A stretch of 35,006 bases of DNA from a virus. Shown here in pieces: positions 6,747 to 14,685 of this stretch; positions within the stretch are counted from its first letter, which is position 1; each line of letters opens with the position of its first letter. Location of the stretch: positions 1 through 35,006 of the IMG/VR virus record IMGVR_UViG_3300048597_000144, one strand, 5' to 3'. The notes under the pieces were generated by a model. It was not told where the DNA came from, did no database searches, and saw only the letters and a program-made list of their open reading frames with translations. The translations under genes and the position numbers were made by a program.

Positions 6747-9489
6747 CGGGGTACTTCAACACGGCGTCCTGGCCGGGGACGTGCGGCTCACCGCGAAAGT
6801 TGACGACGTTGCCGAACTTGCCCGAGCAGGTGGTCAGGCGCTTGTCGCAGCCGGGCGTGATGGTGAAACTGTCGCCGACAGCAAAGCCCAGATTGAGCGG
6901 TTCGAAGAGGTCGATGCGCCCGCCGGCCCAGCGCGCCACCTCCATCGATCGGCCCGTGCTGGCGCCGCTGGTGAAGGTGATGATGCCATAATCGAAATAG
7001 CCATCGGCCTGCGTCAGCGCGCCTGCGAACAGCCGGCGGAAATCGGCGGTCGCGCCGAGCGTGCCCTCGGTCAGCGCGGTCACCGTCGCCGCCACGGCAT
7101 ACGTCGAGAGCACCACCTTGCAGCGCGCGTCGCCAAGATCGGCGCGGCACTCGGGCGTGAAGCTCTCGATGATGGGCGTTTGCAGTCGCTGCGCCAGCCC
7201 GCGCATCTCGGCCTGAAATGCCGAGCCCGCCTGGCTGACGGTGCCCAGCCAGCCCTTGCGCAAGATCAGCCGCCCGCCGGCAACATTGGTCCAGTCGCAC
7301 GCCGATGCCTCGAACGCCGCTCCGTCATAGACCCCGGCGAGCAGGTCCGCCGCCGACAGATCATCGGACGCGATGGCGCCGACAACCTCCAGATCGGGGA
7401 CGCCCATCTCGGCATCCGCGACAAACGCCGTGGCGTCGAACCCGCCCGCCGGCTGATAGGTGGTGCCGTCGACAGTCAGCGGCAGGTCGTGGCTGGTGTA
7501 GGCTTTGACGACGCCGTCGAGCCGCTCGATCCGCCACAGCTGCGCAAGGTTGGTCTGTTCGGGGAACAGCATCCATTCGAGCCGGCCATAGGTCCAGCCA
7601 TCGCGCCAGACCTGCTCGCGCGACCACACATAGAGCTGTTTCGGTGCCCGCGCTGCGGCGAGCGACAGCGCATAATCGGTGTGTTCCCAGACATAGGCAT
7701 CGGTGGGGAGGAGCGCGAAGCCGCCGAAGTATTCGATCTTGTTGAGCGGATAGCCGAGCACCGTCTGTGCCAGCATCCATGTCAGCGGCAGCTTCTCGAA
7801 CGCCGCCTCCGCCACCCAATCATAGTCCTCGATCTGGAGGATATCGAAGGCCGGCGACGCCCATGCCGCGCTCGGGAAATTGAGCGTGTAGAGCATCGGC
7901 GCGACCGTCGAGAGCAGCTGCGGCGTGAAGATCAGCAGATAGCTGGTGGCGGTCGGATGCACCGCCTTGACCTGCGTCGTCAGATAGGTGGTCGCGGCGC
8001 CGAGCCGGTCGCGCAGCCAGGTCAGATAGGGCAGGTGCTGCGCCGCCGGTTGCGCATCGACCGTCGTCAGGAACGGCGTCGGCACCGCGCCCACCGCCGC
8101 GACATAGGCGGCTTGCGTCACCGCGTCATAGATGTGCGGGGCGCGGCTGCCGAAACTGCCATCCCACCACCACGGCTCGCCGATCTGGAAATGCTTGGCA
8201 GCGCCGCCCGGCAGTTGCGCCAGCGCCGCCAGGAACACGTCGCGGAAATAGGCCAGCGCGGCGGTGTTGGTGGGCGCTGCCAGCGATGACGGCGGGTTCC
8301 ACCCGGTGCGCGCCTCATTGCCCGCATAGTCGCGCTGTTTCCACGCGGTGGGCATGATCGAATTGAGGATTTCGAAGCTGACCGAGGGGATGATGGTGAA
8401 GCCCTTGGCGTGCAGCCGGGTGAAAAAATCGGCCAGCCATTGCGCGGCCGGCGCATTCAGGACGGGCTTGGCCGGGTCGACGACATAGCGGCTCTCGCCG
8501 GCATTCCAGCTGAGGGCGTGGAATTTCGAGATGCCCATGTAGAGGACGTACTGCCCGCGATATCCGAGCCGATGGACCTGCTCGACGATGCGCTCGGGCG
8601 TCAGCGGATAGGCGTTGTCGAAGCCATCGGTCATCGCCAGCTCGTGCGCCGGCAGCGGCGTCGTCCGAATCGGCAGCGTCGCGTTGGCGCCGGTCACGGA
8701 AAGGTTGCTGATGGTGACCTCGGCAGCCTGCTCGCCGATCTGCTGTTTCGTCGCGGTCTGCACATAGGCCTCGGTCCCGGCCACTGCTGCGGCCGGCAGC
8801 GGCGGGGTGATACCGATGGTCTGCGTCGCGCCGCTCGTCGTCGTCGTCACCGTGAACGGATCGCGCGCCGCGAGCAGGAACAGCTGATCGCCCGGCACGA
8901 TCGGCCCGGCGTCGCCGACGCTCAGCTGCACCGAGGACGCGCCGGCACTGGCGTTCGCCGACAGCGTGCAGTTGCCGCGCCCGGCGGCGGCGGGCTGGAG
9001 CGAGATGAACAGCCGCTTGACATCGTGCCAGGGCACATCGGTGTCCGAGGCGTAGCCGCTCCTGGTGCCCGGCCCCAAGGTCATGCTGATCGAGCAGGCG
9101 GACGGCGTGCCGCTCGTCTTGTAATTCCAGATGCGGATGTAGTGGACGCCGTTCGAATAGGTCTCGACCGTCAGCGTCACCGATTGCAGCCGCTCCATCG
9201 ATCGGATGCCCGACGATGCCCAATCGAACGAGACCGTCACCCCGCGCCAGTCGCGGCGGCGGGGATAGGCGAACATGGCGTGATCGGTCTTGTCCTCGAC
9301 AGCCCAGATCAGCCCCATCAGATCCTGATTGGTGCGGAACAGCGCGCGCATCCGCAGCGCATCCGGGCCGGTGGTGACGACGGTGGCCATCATCTCGATA
9401 CCGAAGTCGACCGTCCAATAGGCCGGCTCGAACCGGCGGATGGTGGCGTTGGCTTCGCTGGCCAGCGGCGCGCGGGTGAGGCGGCTCAT
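6733..9489 (-). CDS. Tail hub protein: TIM-barrel-like domain fused to DUF2163/BR0599-like C-terminus
   Basis: A 918-residue protein with three recognisable parts. Residues 1-280 are beta-rich with no firm family. Residues about 285-640 read as a TIM-barrel, glycoside-hydrolase-like domain: repeated strand-helix units, 'FQIGEPWWWDG' around E438 where clan-A hydrolases have their acid/base Glu, and 'LQIEDYDW' around E554. Residues about 650-918 are the DUF2163 plus BR0599-type hub: 'CDWTNVAGGRLILRKGWLG', then C780 and C790 ('CRADLGDARC'), and 'GCDKRLTTCSGKFGN' with C881 and C888, then 'NFRGEPHVPG'. In GTAs the DUF2163 hub (g13) is only about 300 residues. The ATG at 9489 overlaps the DUF2460 stop (ATGA). 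It should form the baseplate hub ring. TIM-barrel sheath domains of N4-like phages may be related; only a structure search could tell. Confidence 0.8.
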   Translation of the reverse strand: MSRLTRAPLASEANATIRRFEPAYWTVDFGIEMMATVVTTGPDALRMRALFRTNQDLMGLIWAVEDKTDHAMFAYPRRRDWRGVTVSFDWASSGIRSMERLQSVTLTVETYSNGVHYIRIWNYKTSGTPSACSISMTLGPGTRSGYASDTDVPWHDVKRLFISLQPAAAGRGNCTLSANASAGASSVQLSVGDAGPIVPGDQLFLLAARDPFTVTTTTSGATQTIGITPPLPAAAVAGTEAYVQTATKQQIGEQAAEVTISNLSVTGANATLPIRTTPLPAHELAMTDGFDNAYPLTPERIVEQVHRLGYRGQYVLYMGISKFHALSWNAGESRYVVDPAKPVLNAPAAQWLADFFTRLHAKGFTIIPSVSFEILNSIMPTAWKQRDYAGNEARTGWNPPSSLAAPTNTAALAYFRDVFLAALAQLPGGAAKHFQIGEPWWWDGSFGSRAPHIYDAVTQAAYVAAVGAVPTPFLTTVDAQPAAQHLPYLTWLRDRLGAATTYLTTQVKAVHPTATSYLLIFTPQLLSTVAPMLYTLNFPSAAWASPAFDILQIEDYDWVAEAAFEKLPLTWMLAQTVLGYPLNKIEYFGGFALLPTDAYVWEHTDYALSLAAARAPKQLYVWSREQVWRDGWTYGRLEWMLFPEQTNLAQLWRIERLDGVVKAYTSHDLPLTVDGTTYQPAGGFDATAFVADAEMGVPDLEVVGAIASDDLSAADLLAGVYDGAAFEASACDWTNVAGGRLILRKGWLGTVSQAGSAFQAEMRGLAQRLQTPIIESFTPECRADLGDARCKVVLSTYAVAATVTALTEGTLGATADFRRLFAGALTQADGYFDYGIITFTSGASTGRSMEVARWAGGRIDLFEPLNLGFAVGDSFTITPGCDKRLTTCSGKFGNVVNFRGEPHVPGQDAVLKYPDAKS

Positions 9490-10112
9490 TCGCGCACCTC
9501 GATCAACGGGATTTCCGGCAACATCACCGTGCGCTTGTTGACGGCGGTGGGCGCCAGGCTGTCGGTATCGAAGCGCACCGGCACGTCGAACAGGAAGCCG
9601 GCGGTCACCGCGATGCCAAAGGCCGGCGGCGTGGCGAAGGTGATGCGGCCGGTGGTGGCATCGACGGTGAAGCCCGAGAAGACCTGGACGCCAGCGCGGG
9701 CGACGAGGACGCTGCCGGCGCGCGGCCGGGTGATGGTGCGGCTGTGCGTGACGGCGCCCGAGACGTAGCGGCGGGTCAGCTGAAAGACCATGTTCGCGCC
9801 GTCGCCGGTGCCGATCGGCTGATCGAGCGCGGTGGGCACAGCCGAGGCGGCGCAGCTCTTGAAGTCGAGCGGGTCGGGATAGCGGAAGCCGCGGGCCTTG
9901 CCGCCGCGCGCATAGAAGAAATCGCGCAGCAGCTCCCATTCGGCAAGCTCGACCGTGCGCGAGCCGACATCGAACGACAGCCGCGCCTTTGACCAGTTGC
10001 GGTTGCGGCTCTCATAGCCCGAGGCCACCTCGACAACATCGGTCGAGAACGATGGGCCCCCACTGCTGCCGAGCGCGAGGCGCACCGGAAAGGCGATATC
10101 GTCGAAGCTCAC
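9486..10112 (-). CDS. DUF2460 distal tail protein (GTA g12-like)
   Basis: A 208-residue protein of the DUF2460/TIGR02217 family. Visible family features are 'FPVRLALGSSGGPSFSTDVVEVASGYESRNRNW' (9-41, broken across the first strand pair), 'ELAEWELLRDFFYARGGKARGFRYPDPLDF' (55-84), and the repeated beta-strand pattern ending 'FLFDVPVRFDTD'. In the GTA virion this is the distal tail protein that joins the tube to the hub. The start is a GTG at 10112 whose GTGA overlaps the stop of the tape-measure gene. It is followed, again coupled, by the hub gene. Confidence 0.88.
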   Translation of the reverse strand: MSFDDIAFPVRLALGSSGGPSFSTDVVEVASGYESRNRNWSKARLSFDVGSRTVELAEWELLRDFFYARGGKARGFRYPDPLDFKSCAASAVPTALDQPIGTGDGANMVFQLTRRYVSGAVTHSRTITRPRAGSVLVARAGVQVFSGFTVDATTGRITFATPPAFGIAVTAGFLFDVPVRFDTDSLAPTAVNKRTVMLPEIPLIEVRE

Positions 10113-11833
10113 AGGCCGCGCCTCCCGCCAGCGCTGGCCCGCGCGAGCCGTGCCGCCGCCTGGCTGCCGGCAAGGCGCACCTGGCGCGGGTTGGAGACCG
10201 GACCGTTGAAGTTGATGACGACGCCCGAGCCCATGGCGCGCGTCGCGCTGGCCGTGGCGATGGTGCCGGCGCCGTTCGGCATAAACATCTCGGGGCCTTT
10301 CTCGCCGACGAGATAGGCAAGGCCGGGCTGCACCGGGCCACCGATGGCCTTGCCGCCGCCGAACAGCCCGCCGAGGAACGATGCCGCCGCACCGAACAAC
10401 CCACCGCCCGAGCTGCTGCCGCCGTCGCCGTTGAACAGGGACTTGAGCCCGGAGGAAATCAGCTCGGCGCCCGCCGAACGGAGGCTGTAGACGAGCACGT
10501 CGCCGAGCGAGCGGCCATAGGCGACGGCGTTGCCCAGGTCCTCTGCCAGTCCTTCGCCGAACCGCTGAGCCCGGTCGAGCAGATCGGGCGTGATGACATC
10601 GATCTTGGGGATTTCGATCGCAGTGACCTTGATGTCCTGGAGCTGCTTGCCGAAGTCGTAGCTGCTGTCGACGATGTCCTTGAGGCCCTGCGAGATGCCA
10701 CCGTCGCGGCCGAGCACGTCCTGCAGCGTGTCGAGCCCGCCCATGCGGACATCGCTGGCGCTGAGGCCCTTGTAGATGTCCTCGGGCGTCTTGCTGCCGG
10801 CGCCGCTGCGAGAGCGCGAGGGCTTGCTGCTGCCGAGGACGGGGCGGTCGGGCCTGGCGGCATTCCGGGCATCCAGCGCTGCGAACGATGTGGCGCCGGT
10901 GACGCCCTTCATCCGGAAACTGCCATCGGCAGCGCCGCGCGCCATCGTGTTCTGGTTACTCTCGGGCGTGCCGAAGAACGTCTCCTGCAACCCTGCGAAA
11001 AACCCGTCCTCCTTGTAGACCTTGGCGAGGCCGGCATAGTAGCGGCCGGCGGCGGGCAAGCCCTTCAACATCGCATCGGTGAGGTTGAACACGGCGTCAG
11101 CCAGGTAGAGGATGCTGTCGGCGTTCTCGGCCACCGTCGTGGCAATCTTGGCCTCAAGAACCGTCTTCATCGCCGACAGCTTGTCGGCAGTCTCATCGGC
11201 CTTTTGGATGTTCTCGTCGGACAGAACGACGCCGAGCTTTTCGGCAGAGGTGGCCAGTTCGTCGACGGCGCTGCGCCCCCCGGCGAGCAGCGTGTCGAGC
11301 TTCTGCCCGGCCTTGCCGAACAGATCGACCTCGATGGCAGCGCGCTTCGCCGGGTCCTCGACCTTGGCCAGCCGCTCGGCGATGAGCCTGATCGCTTCGC
11401 CGGTGTCGAGCTTGGCAATCTGCGCCTGCGAGATGCCCAACTGGCCGAACGCTGCCGTCGCCGAGGTGCTGCCCAGCTTGGCATCGCCGAGCGTCTTGGT
11501 CAGCTTGGCGAGGCCCTTGTCCATCGTCTCCTGATCGATGCCCACCTGCGTCGCCGCATAGCGAAACACCTGGAGGTCCTTCGTCGTCACGCCCAGCTGC
11601 TGCGAGACCTCGCCGAGCGAGGACGCATATTCGAGCCCGCGATTGACAACGCCGACAACGGCATCGATCCCGATACCGGCGACGAGGCCGGCGGCGGCGC
11701 CCTTGAGCACGCCGAACGCCTTGTCGATCTGCCCGACGCCGCGGTCCGCCGCATCCGCCGCCTTTTTCATGTTCGAGATGAACGACGACGATTCGAGCGT
11801 CAGCGAGGTGTAGAGGCTGCCAACTTGTGCCAT
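10109..11833 (-). CDS. Tail tape measure protein
   Basis: A 574-residue protein with the features of a tape measure. The N-terminus is 'MAQVGSLYTSLTLESSSFISNMKKAADAADRGVGQIDKAF' in style, with a hydrophobic glycine-rich stretch at about 42-55. Long helical segments follow ('LGVTTKDLQVFRYAATQVGI', 'DPAKRAAIEVDLFGKAGQKLDTLL'), and the C-terminus is glycine-rich ('GGLFGAAASFLGGLFGGGKAIGG') with 'GPEMFMPNGAGTI'. It lies directly after the G/T tail chaperone genes, which fold this protein, and is coupled to T by TGATG. At about 1.5 angstroms per residue, 574 residues would set a tail of roughly 85 nm; this is a rule-of-thumb estimate. The ORF is open 13 codons further upstream, but the coupled ATG is preferred. 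Confidence 0.88.
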   Translation of the reverse strand: MAQVGSLYTSLTLESSSFISNMKKAADAADRGVGQIDKAFGVLKGAAAGLVAGIGIDAVVGVVNRGLEYASSLGEVSQQLGVTTKDLQVFRYAATQVGIDQETMDKGLAKLTKTLGDAKLGSTSATAAFGQLGISQAQIAKLDTGEAIRLIAERLAKVEDPAKRAAIEVDLFGKAGQKLDTLLAGGRSAVDELATSAEKLGVVLSDENIQKADETADKLSAMKTVLEAKIATTVAENADSILYLADAVFNLTDAMLKGLPAAGRYYAGLAKVYKEDGFFAGLQETFFGTPESNQNTMARGAADGSFRMKGVTGATSFAALDARNAARPDRPVLGSSKPSRSRSGAGSKTPEDIYKGLSASDVRMGGLDTLQDVLGRDGGISQGLKDIVDSSYDFGKQLQDIKVTAIEIPKIDVITPDLLDRAQRFGEGLAEDLGNAVAYGRSLGDVLVYSLRSAGAELISSGLKSLFNGDGGSSSGGGLFGAAASFLGGLFGGGKAIGGPVQPGLAYLVGEKGPEMFMPNGAGTIATASATRAMGSGVVINFNGPVSNPRQVRLAGSQAAARLARASAGGRRGL

Positions 11834-12111
11834 CAGCTTGCCTCCCTCATCTCGTCGTATCGATCGAACCACCCGAGCAGCTTGCTCGCCACGTCGTCAT
11901 CCTCGACCGGCGGTTCCCATGTTTTCAGGAAGTCGGCGGGCGTCGCCGGCTGCCCGCTGCTCGATGCGGCGTTGACCGCCAGCGATGCGAGCAACCGGGC
12001 GGCATCATCGGCGCGCGGCTGACCGAACGGTTCGACCAAGCTGTAGGCCATCCATTCGGTCAGCTCAGCCGAGGACAGCACCGATTGCAGCTCGGCGACG
12101 GTGCGCCCCAT
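11833..12111 (-). CDS. Tail assembly chaperone, gpT-like part (DUF4035-like)
   Basis: A 92-residue ORF from the ATG at 12111. The pattern 'GRTVAELQSVLSSAELTEWMAYSLVEPFGQPRADD' (split at residue 20) is that of DUF4035 and lambda gpT-like minor tail proteins. The frame stays open upstream of this ATG to the end of the G gene. The upstream codons read 'GRRFLFRLALA', which also looks like family sequence. The natural product is therefore probably a -1 frameshift fusion with the G protein rather than a separately started 92-residue protein. It is coupled to the tape measure gene, as expected of a tape-measure chaperone. Confidence 0.75.
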   Translation of the reverse strand: MGRTVAELQSVLSSAELTEWMAYSLVEPFGQPRADDAARLLASLAVNAASSSGQPATPADFLKTWEPPVEDDDVASKLLGWFDRYDEMREAS

Positions 12112-12512
12112 CGCCAGCGCCAGGCGGAACAGGAATCGCCGGCCGGGCCGGCGCGTCAGTTTCCCGCCAGCTCCTCGACATCGCCCTCGGCGATGGCGTT
12201 GAAGCTGAGCACGGCGTCATAGACCCGGCCCAGCGCCGCCGCGCTCTTGCCCCCAAGCGCGACGATGTCCTCCTCGGTGAACAACGGCTTGCCGTCCTCG
12301 CCGACGATGCACGCCGAGGCGTAGCGGGCGCGGACATTGTCGGGCGCCACGAGCCCGTCCTGCCGCGCCTGGTAGACCGCCGTCTCCAGCGCATCGCGGT
12401 CGCGCGCGGTGAGGGAGCGGATGCGGACGGTTCCACCCCACTCCGGCACCGGCACGTCCTTGGTGGGAAGGTCGTGCGCCCCAAGGATGGCGTCGCGGCC
12501 GAGGACCGTCAC
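11833..12512 (-). CDS. Predicted G-T tail chaperone fusion made by -1 ribosomal frameshift
   Basis: A joined product read from 12512 leftward in the G frame to the heptamer GGGAAAC (12165-12159), then in the -1 frame to the stop at 11833, giving about 226 residues. The slip is in register: the zero-frame codons are GGA AAC followed at once by TGA, and stepping back one base gives GGG AAA CTG ACG with no stop until the T ORF ends. In lambda and most long-tailed phages a small fraction of G translation yields a G-T protein that recruits tail tube subunits and folds around the tape measure. The arrangement here matches that rule. The fusion is inferred from sequence; the frameshift frequency is unknown. 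Confidence 0.75.
12137..12165 (-). promoter_or_regulatory. -1 frameshift site: GGGAAAC slippery heptamer plus 3' hairpin
   Basis: On the minus strand the heptamer GGGAAAC (12165-12159) ends directly before the TGA of the G gene, in the X XXY YYZ phase needed for slippage. Five bases later (12153-12137) lies CGCCGG-CCCGG-CCGGCG, a six-pair all-GC hairpin with a five-base loop. Lambda uses the closely similar GGGAAAG at the same gene junction. Heptamer, spacer and hairpin together are a textbook -1 signal. Confidence 0.85.
12156..12512 (-). CDS. Tail assembly chaperone, gpG-like
   Basis: A 118-residue, mainly helical, acidic protein. 'VPEWGGTVRIRSLTARDRDALE' (23-44) and 'EDGKPLFTEEDIVALGGKSAAALGRVYDAVLSFN' (72-105) are the pattern of phage tail assembly chaperones acting between tail tube and tape measure. 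It is the zero-frame product; a slippery sequence overlaps its last codons and leads into the T frame. The start is GTG at 12512, overlapping the tail tube stop (GTGA at 12509-12512). Confidence 0.82.
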   Translation of the reverse strand: MTVLGRDAILGAHDLPTKDVPVPEWGGTVRIRSLTARDRDALETAVYQARQDGLVAPDNVRARYASACIVGEDGKPLFTEEDIVALGGKSAAALGRVYDAVLSFNAIAEGDVEELAGN

Positions 12513-12934
12513 GAGCGGGTCACCGCGCCGGTGATCTTCAACGTCGCGTTCGCCGTGATCTGGCTGCCGACGCGGGCACCATATTGGAAGGCGGTGACGA
12601 ACGCGGTGAAGCTGAGCGTCTTCTGCAAAGGCGTCGACAGCCGGATGCGGAAGTTGCGGCGGGTCTGCGCATAGAAGTCGCTCTCAAGCCCCACCTGCTG
12701 CGCATCGGCCTCGTCGAGGTTCATCTGCAACGAGACGTTACCGAAGTCGGGCAGATCGGCGATGTACTCCTTGGCGTCGGATTCGAGGGTGGTGACCTCG
12801 ATCAGGCCCGTCGAGCCATCCGGCCCGGCAATGTCGCGGATTTCCCCGACGAGCGTGAACACCTCGGGGCTGCCCCCATTGCCGCGCAGCAGCACGGACT
12901 TCTTCGACGCCACCGCGCGGGATGGATTGGCCAT
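12509..12934 (-). CDS. Major tail tube protein
   Basis: A 141-residue beta-rich protein immediately upstream of the G/T chaperones, where the tail tube gene of long-tailed phages lies. Visible features of the tube family are 'VTTLESDAKEYIADLPDFGNVSLQMNLD' (47-74, an immunoglobulin-like strand pair with the inter-ring loop) and 'FRIRLSTPLQKTLSFTAFVTAF' (94-115). It should polymerise into the hexameric tail tube. A good Shine-Dalgarno sequence, CAGGAGA, lies just before the ATG at 12934, in keeping with a need for many copies. It opens a translationally coupled set running through G, T, tape measure and the tail tip. Confidence 0.85.
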   Translation of the reverse strand: MANPSRAVASKKSVLLRGNGGSPEVFTLVGEIRDIAGPDGSTGLIEVTTLESDAKEYIADLPDFGNVSLQMNLDEADAQQVGLESDFYAQTRRNFRIRLSTPLQKTLSFTAFVTAFQYGARVGSQITANATLKITGAVTRS

Positions 12935-12972
12935 CTTGGTCTCCTGTCAGATTGAGGGTTTCGCAGGCCCGA

Positions 12973-13473
12973 TCAGCCGATGCCGATAAGGGTGATGTCG
13001 TAGGTCACCGGGGTGCCGGCGCCGCCGTTGAGGATGCGCAGCAGATCCCCGGTGCCGGCCACGACGGGCCAGCCAGTGGCGGGCGCGACAAACAGCAGCT
13101 CGCCGCCGGGGCGAACCGCGGCGGTGTGAACAGCGGCGCCGAACGGTCCCAGGAACTGATTGCTGGCGGCGTTGCCGACGATGACATCGTTGGTGTTGCC
13201 GGCGGCGGCGACGATCAGGATGGCCTTGATTGCCGTGAAGGCGAGCACCGCGCCGAAGGCATCGACGAGGACGCCCGACAGGTCGATGCTTTCCGACGCC
13301 GACGCGGCGAGGGTGCGCTGCGAGACCCACCGGCGGTTCGCCTGATTGGGGCCGGTGCCATCGGTCAGCGCCGTGACATAGCGCAGCGCCAGGCTGTCCG
13401 TGGGCGTGCTGAGGCCCGACGCGGCGGTATAGTCGCCGGTGACCCCGACGATGATGTTCGCATTGAGAGGCAT
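12973..13473 (-). CDS. Virion-associated beta-rich protein, function unknown
   Basis: A 166-residue protein placed between the tail completion protein (DUF3168) and the tail tube. It is almost all short beta strands and glycine/alanine turns, with 'GNTNDVIVGNAASNQFLGPFG' split around residues 91-111 and 'VRPGGELLFVAPATGWPVVAGTGDLLRILN' at about 118-147. That pattern recurs in uncharacterised structural proteins of tailed phages and suggests a jelly-roll or fibre-like fold. GGAG lies eight bases before the ATG at 13473. It may decorate the tail or neck. I cannot assign a function. Confidence 0.7.
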   Translation of the reverse strand: MPLNANIIVGVTGDYTAASGLSTPTDSLALRYVTALTDGTGPNQANRRWVSQRTLAASASESIDLSGVLVDAFGAVLAFTAIKAILIVAAAGNTNDVIVGNAASNQFLGPFGAAVHTAAVRPGGELLFVAPATGWPVVAGTGDLLRILNGGAGTPVTYDITLIGIG

Positions 13474-13478
13474 GGGCG

Positions 13479-13877
13479 TTACTCCGTTTCGGTGATGATG
13501 AAATCCAAGGTGGTGCGGTGCAGCCTCGGCTCTGCGGTGGGGTCGTAAAGGTCGCGCTCGCTGTCGATGGCGCAGTCGGCAACCGGCTGCCCGTCGTTGT
13601 CCCAGCCATCGAGCCGCTGCCGCGCCGCCTTCGCCAGCTGGCGGACGGCGGTGTAGGTCAGTGCCCAGCAATCCACCTGGACGCGGACATCGGCATAGCC
13701 AGAGGGGCCTTGCAGCGAGCGCACATCGGTGCGGCTGATGCGCTGCCAGGTGATGCACGGATAGGCGACGTTCTGCGGGGCGACGACGGGATAGACCCGA
13801 TCGGCAATCAGCGCCGTCATTGGGCCAGTGGTCAGCCGGTCGAACAGCGCATCGTCGAGCGTCGGCGCGACCGTCAT
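13479..13877 (-). CDS. Tail completion/terminator protein (DUF3168)
   Basis: A 132-residue protein with the DUF3168 pattern: 'TGPMTALIADRVYPVVAPQNVAYPCITWQRIS' (17-48), 'GYADVRVQVDCWALTYTAVRQLAKAARQRLDGW' (60-92) and a final strand 'RLHRTTLDFII'. DUF3168 proteins cap the end of the tail tube and form the joint to the head (lambda gpU or SPP1 gp17 role). It follows the HK97 gp10-like gene, coupled by ATGA at 13874-13877. Confidence 0.85.
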   Translation of the reverse strand: MTVAPTLDDALFDRLTTGPMTALIADRVYPVVAPQNVAYPCITWQRISRTDVRSLQGPSGYADVRVQVDCWALTYTAVRQLAKAARQRLDGWDNDGQPVADCAIDSERDLYDPTAEPRLHRTTLDFIITETE

Positions 13878-14368
13878 GCGTTCCGCCCGTTGGGCAGCAC
13901 CGGCCCGAACTTGCGGAGTTTCTTCGCCGCTCGCTCGATCCCGCGCTCCAGCTCGGCAATCTGAATTTTCAGCCCGACATCGGCAGCGGCATCGAAGGCC
14001 GGGCGCATCCACGGCCGGGCCGGCATGTTGACGGTGCCGAACTCCTGAAACAGCCCCCAGAATGCCTTGCCGGTCGAGATGTTGAACGTGATCGTGTTCT
14101 CGCTGCGGGCGCGGGCCTTGCGCACCTTGATGTTGTCGACGAGCCGGCCATAGTCGGCGATGGTCACCGCGCCGCTTTTCAGCCTGCGGCGCCGCACCGT
14201 GCTGCCGGTGCCCCGCGGCGCCACCGATTTGATGACCCCGGCCACGACCTTCGCCGCCTCGCGGTTGGCCTTGTTCCCCACCTTGGTGGCAACCTCGTCA
14301 CCGAGCGCGGCGAGATTGGCCTTCAATTCGGCGAGTCCCTCCAGCCGGGTGCGGACAGCGAAGCTCAT
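13874..14368 (-). CDS. HK97 gp10-like tail completion protein
   Basis: A 164-residue protein of the HK97 gp10 family. The N-terminus is 'RLEGLAELKANLAALGDEVATKVGNKANREAAKVV' in pattern (8-42), followed by 'APRGTGSTVRRR' and 'GRLVDNIKVRK' and the characteristic 'FWGLFQEFGTVNMPARPWMRPAFD' (105-128). These proteins act at the head-tail or tail-terminator interface. It is coupled to the head closure gene upstream and DUF3168 downstream by ATGA overlaps, the normal order in HK97-like phages. Confidence 0.88.
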   Translation of the reverse strand: MSFAVRTRLEGLAELKANLAALGDEVATKVGNKANREAAKVVAGVIKSVAPRGTGSTVRRRRLKSGAVTIADYGRLVDNIKVRKARARSENTITFNISTGKAFWGLFQEFGTVNMPARPWMRPAFDAAADVGLKIQIAELERGIERAAKKLRKFGPVLPNGRNA

Positions 14369-14682
14369 TGCACCGCCGCCTTTGCAAACAGGTGAAGCCC
14401 GGCCTTGCGGCCAAGCTCCTCGATCCCGGTGATGTCGTAGGTCAGGCCGTCGCACTGTGCCCGCCACTCGGCTTTCACATCGCCGCGCCAGCGCACCTTG
14501 AACTTGACCTCCGCCTGCGCCTGCATGATCGCTTCGCGCTCGATTTCCCGCGCCGTCAGCGGCAGCCGCGACGCCCACACCGTCGCGACCTCGACGAATG
14601 CCTCCAGCGCTTCACCGCCGGTGCCGCGCGTGATGGTCCTCGACAGCAGCGTCAGCCGCCGGTCGAGTTGCCCAATCCGCAC
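14365..14682 (-). CDS. Head closure/head-tail adaptor protein (SPP1 gp16-like)
   Basis: A 105-residue protein of the phage head-tail joining family. The start 'IGQLDRRLTLLSRT', the middle 'EVATVWASRLPLTAREIEREA' and the end 'GLTYDITGIEELGRKAGLHLFA' are the three conserved blocks. It closes the connector and gives the docking face for the tail. The start is a GTG at 14682, three bases after the stop of the preceding gene. The ending overlaps the gp10-like gene by ATGA. Confidence 0.87.
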   Translation of the reverse strand: MRIGQLDRRLTLLSRTITRGTGGEALEAFVEVATVWASRLPLTAREIEREAIMQAQAEVKFKVRWRGDVKAEWRAQCDGLTYDITGIEELGRKAGLHLFAKAAVQ

Positions 14683-14685
14683 AGG

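Noticed and set aside
11833-12111. T-like ORF as an independently initiated gene only
   Set aside because: The ATG at 12111 has no clear ribosome site, the frame is open upstream, and a full frameshift signal is present, so the fusion is the better reading. The ORF is still listed for completeness.
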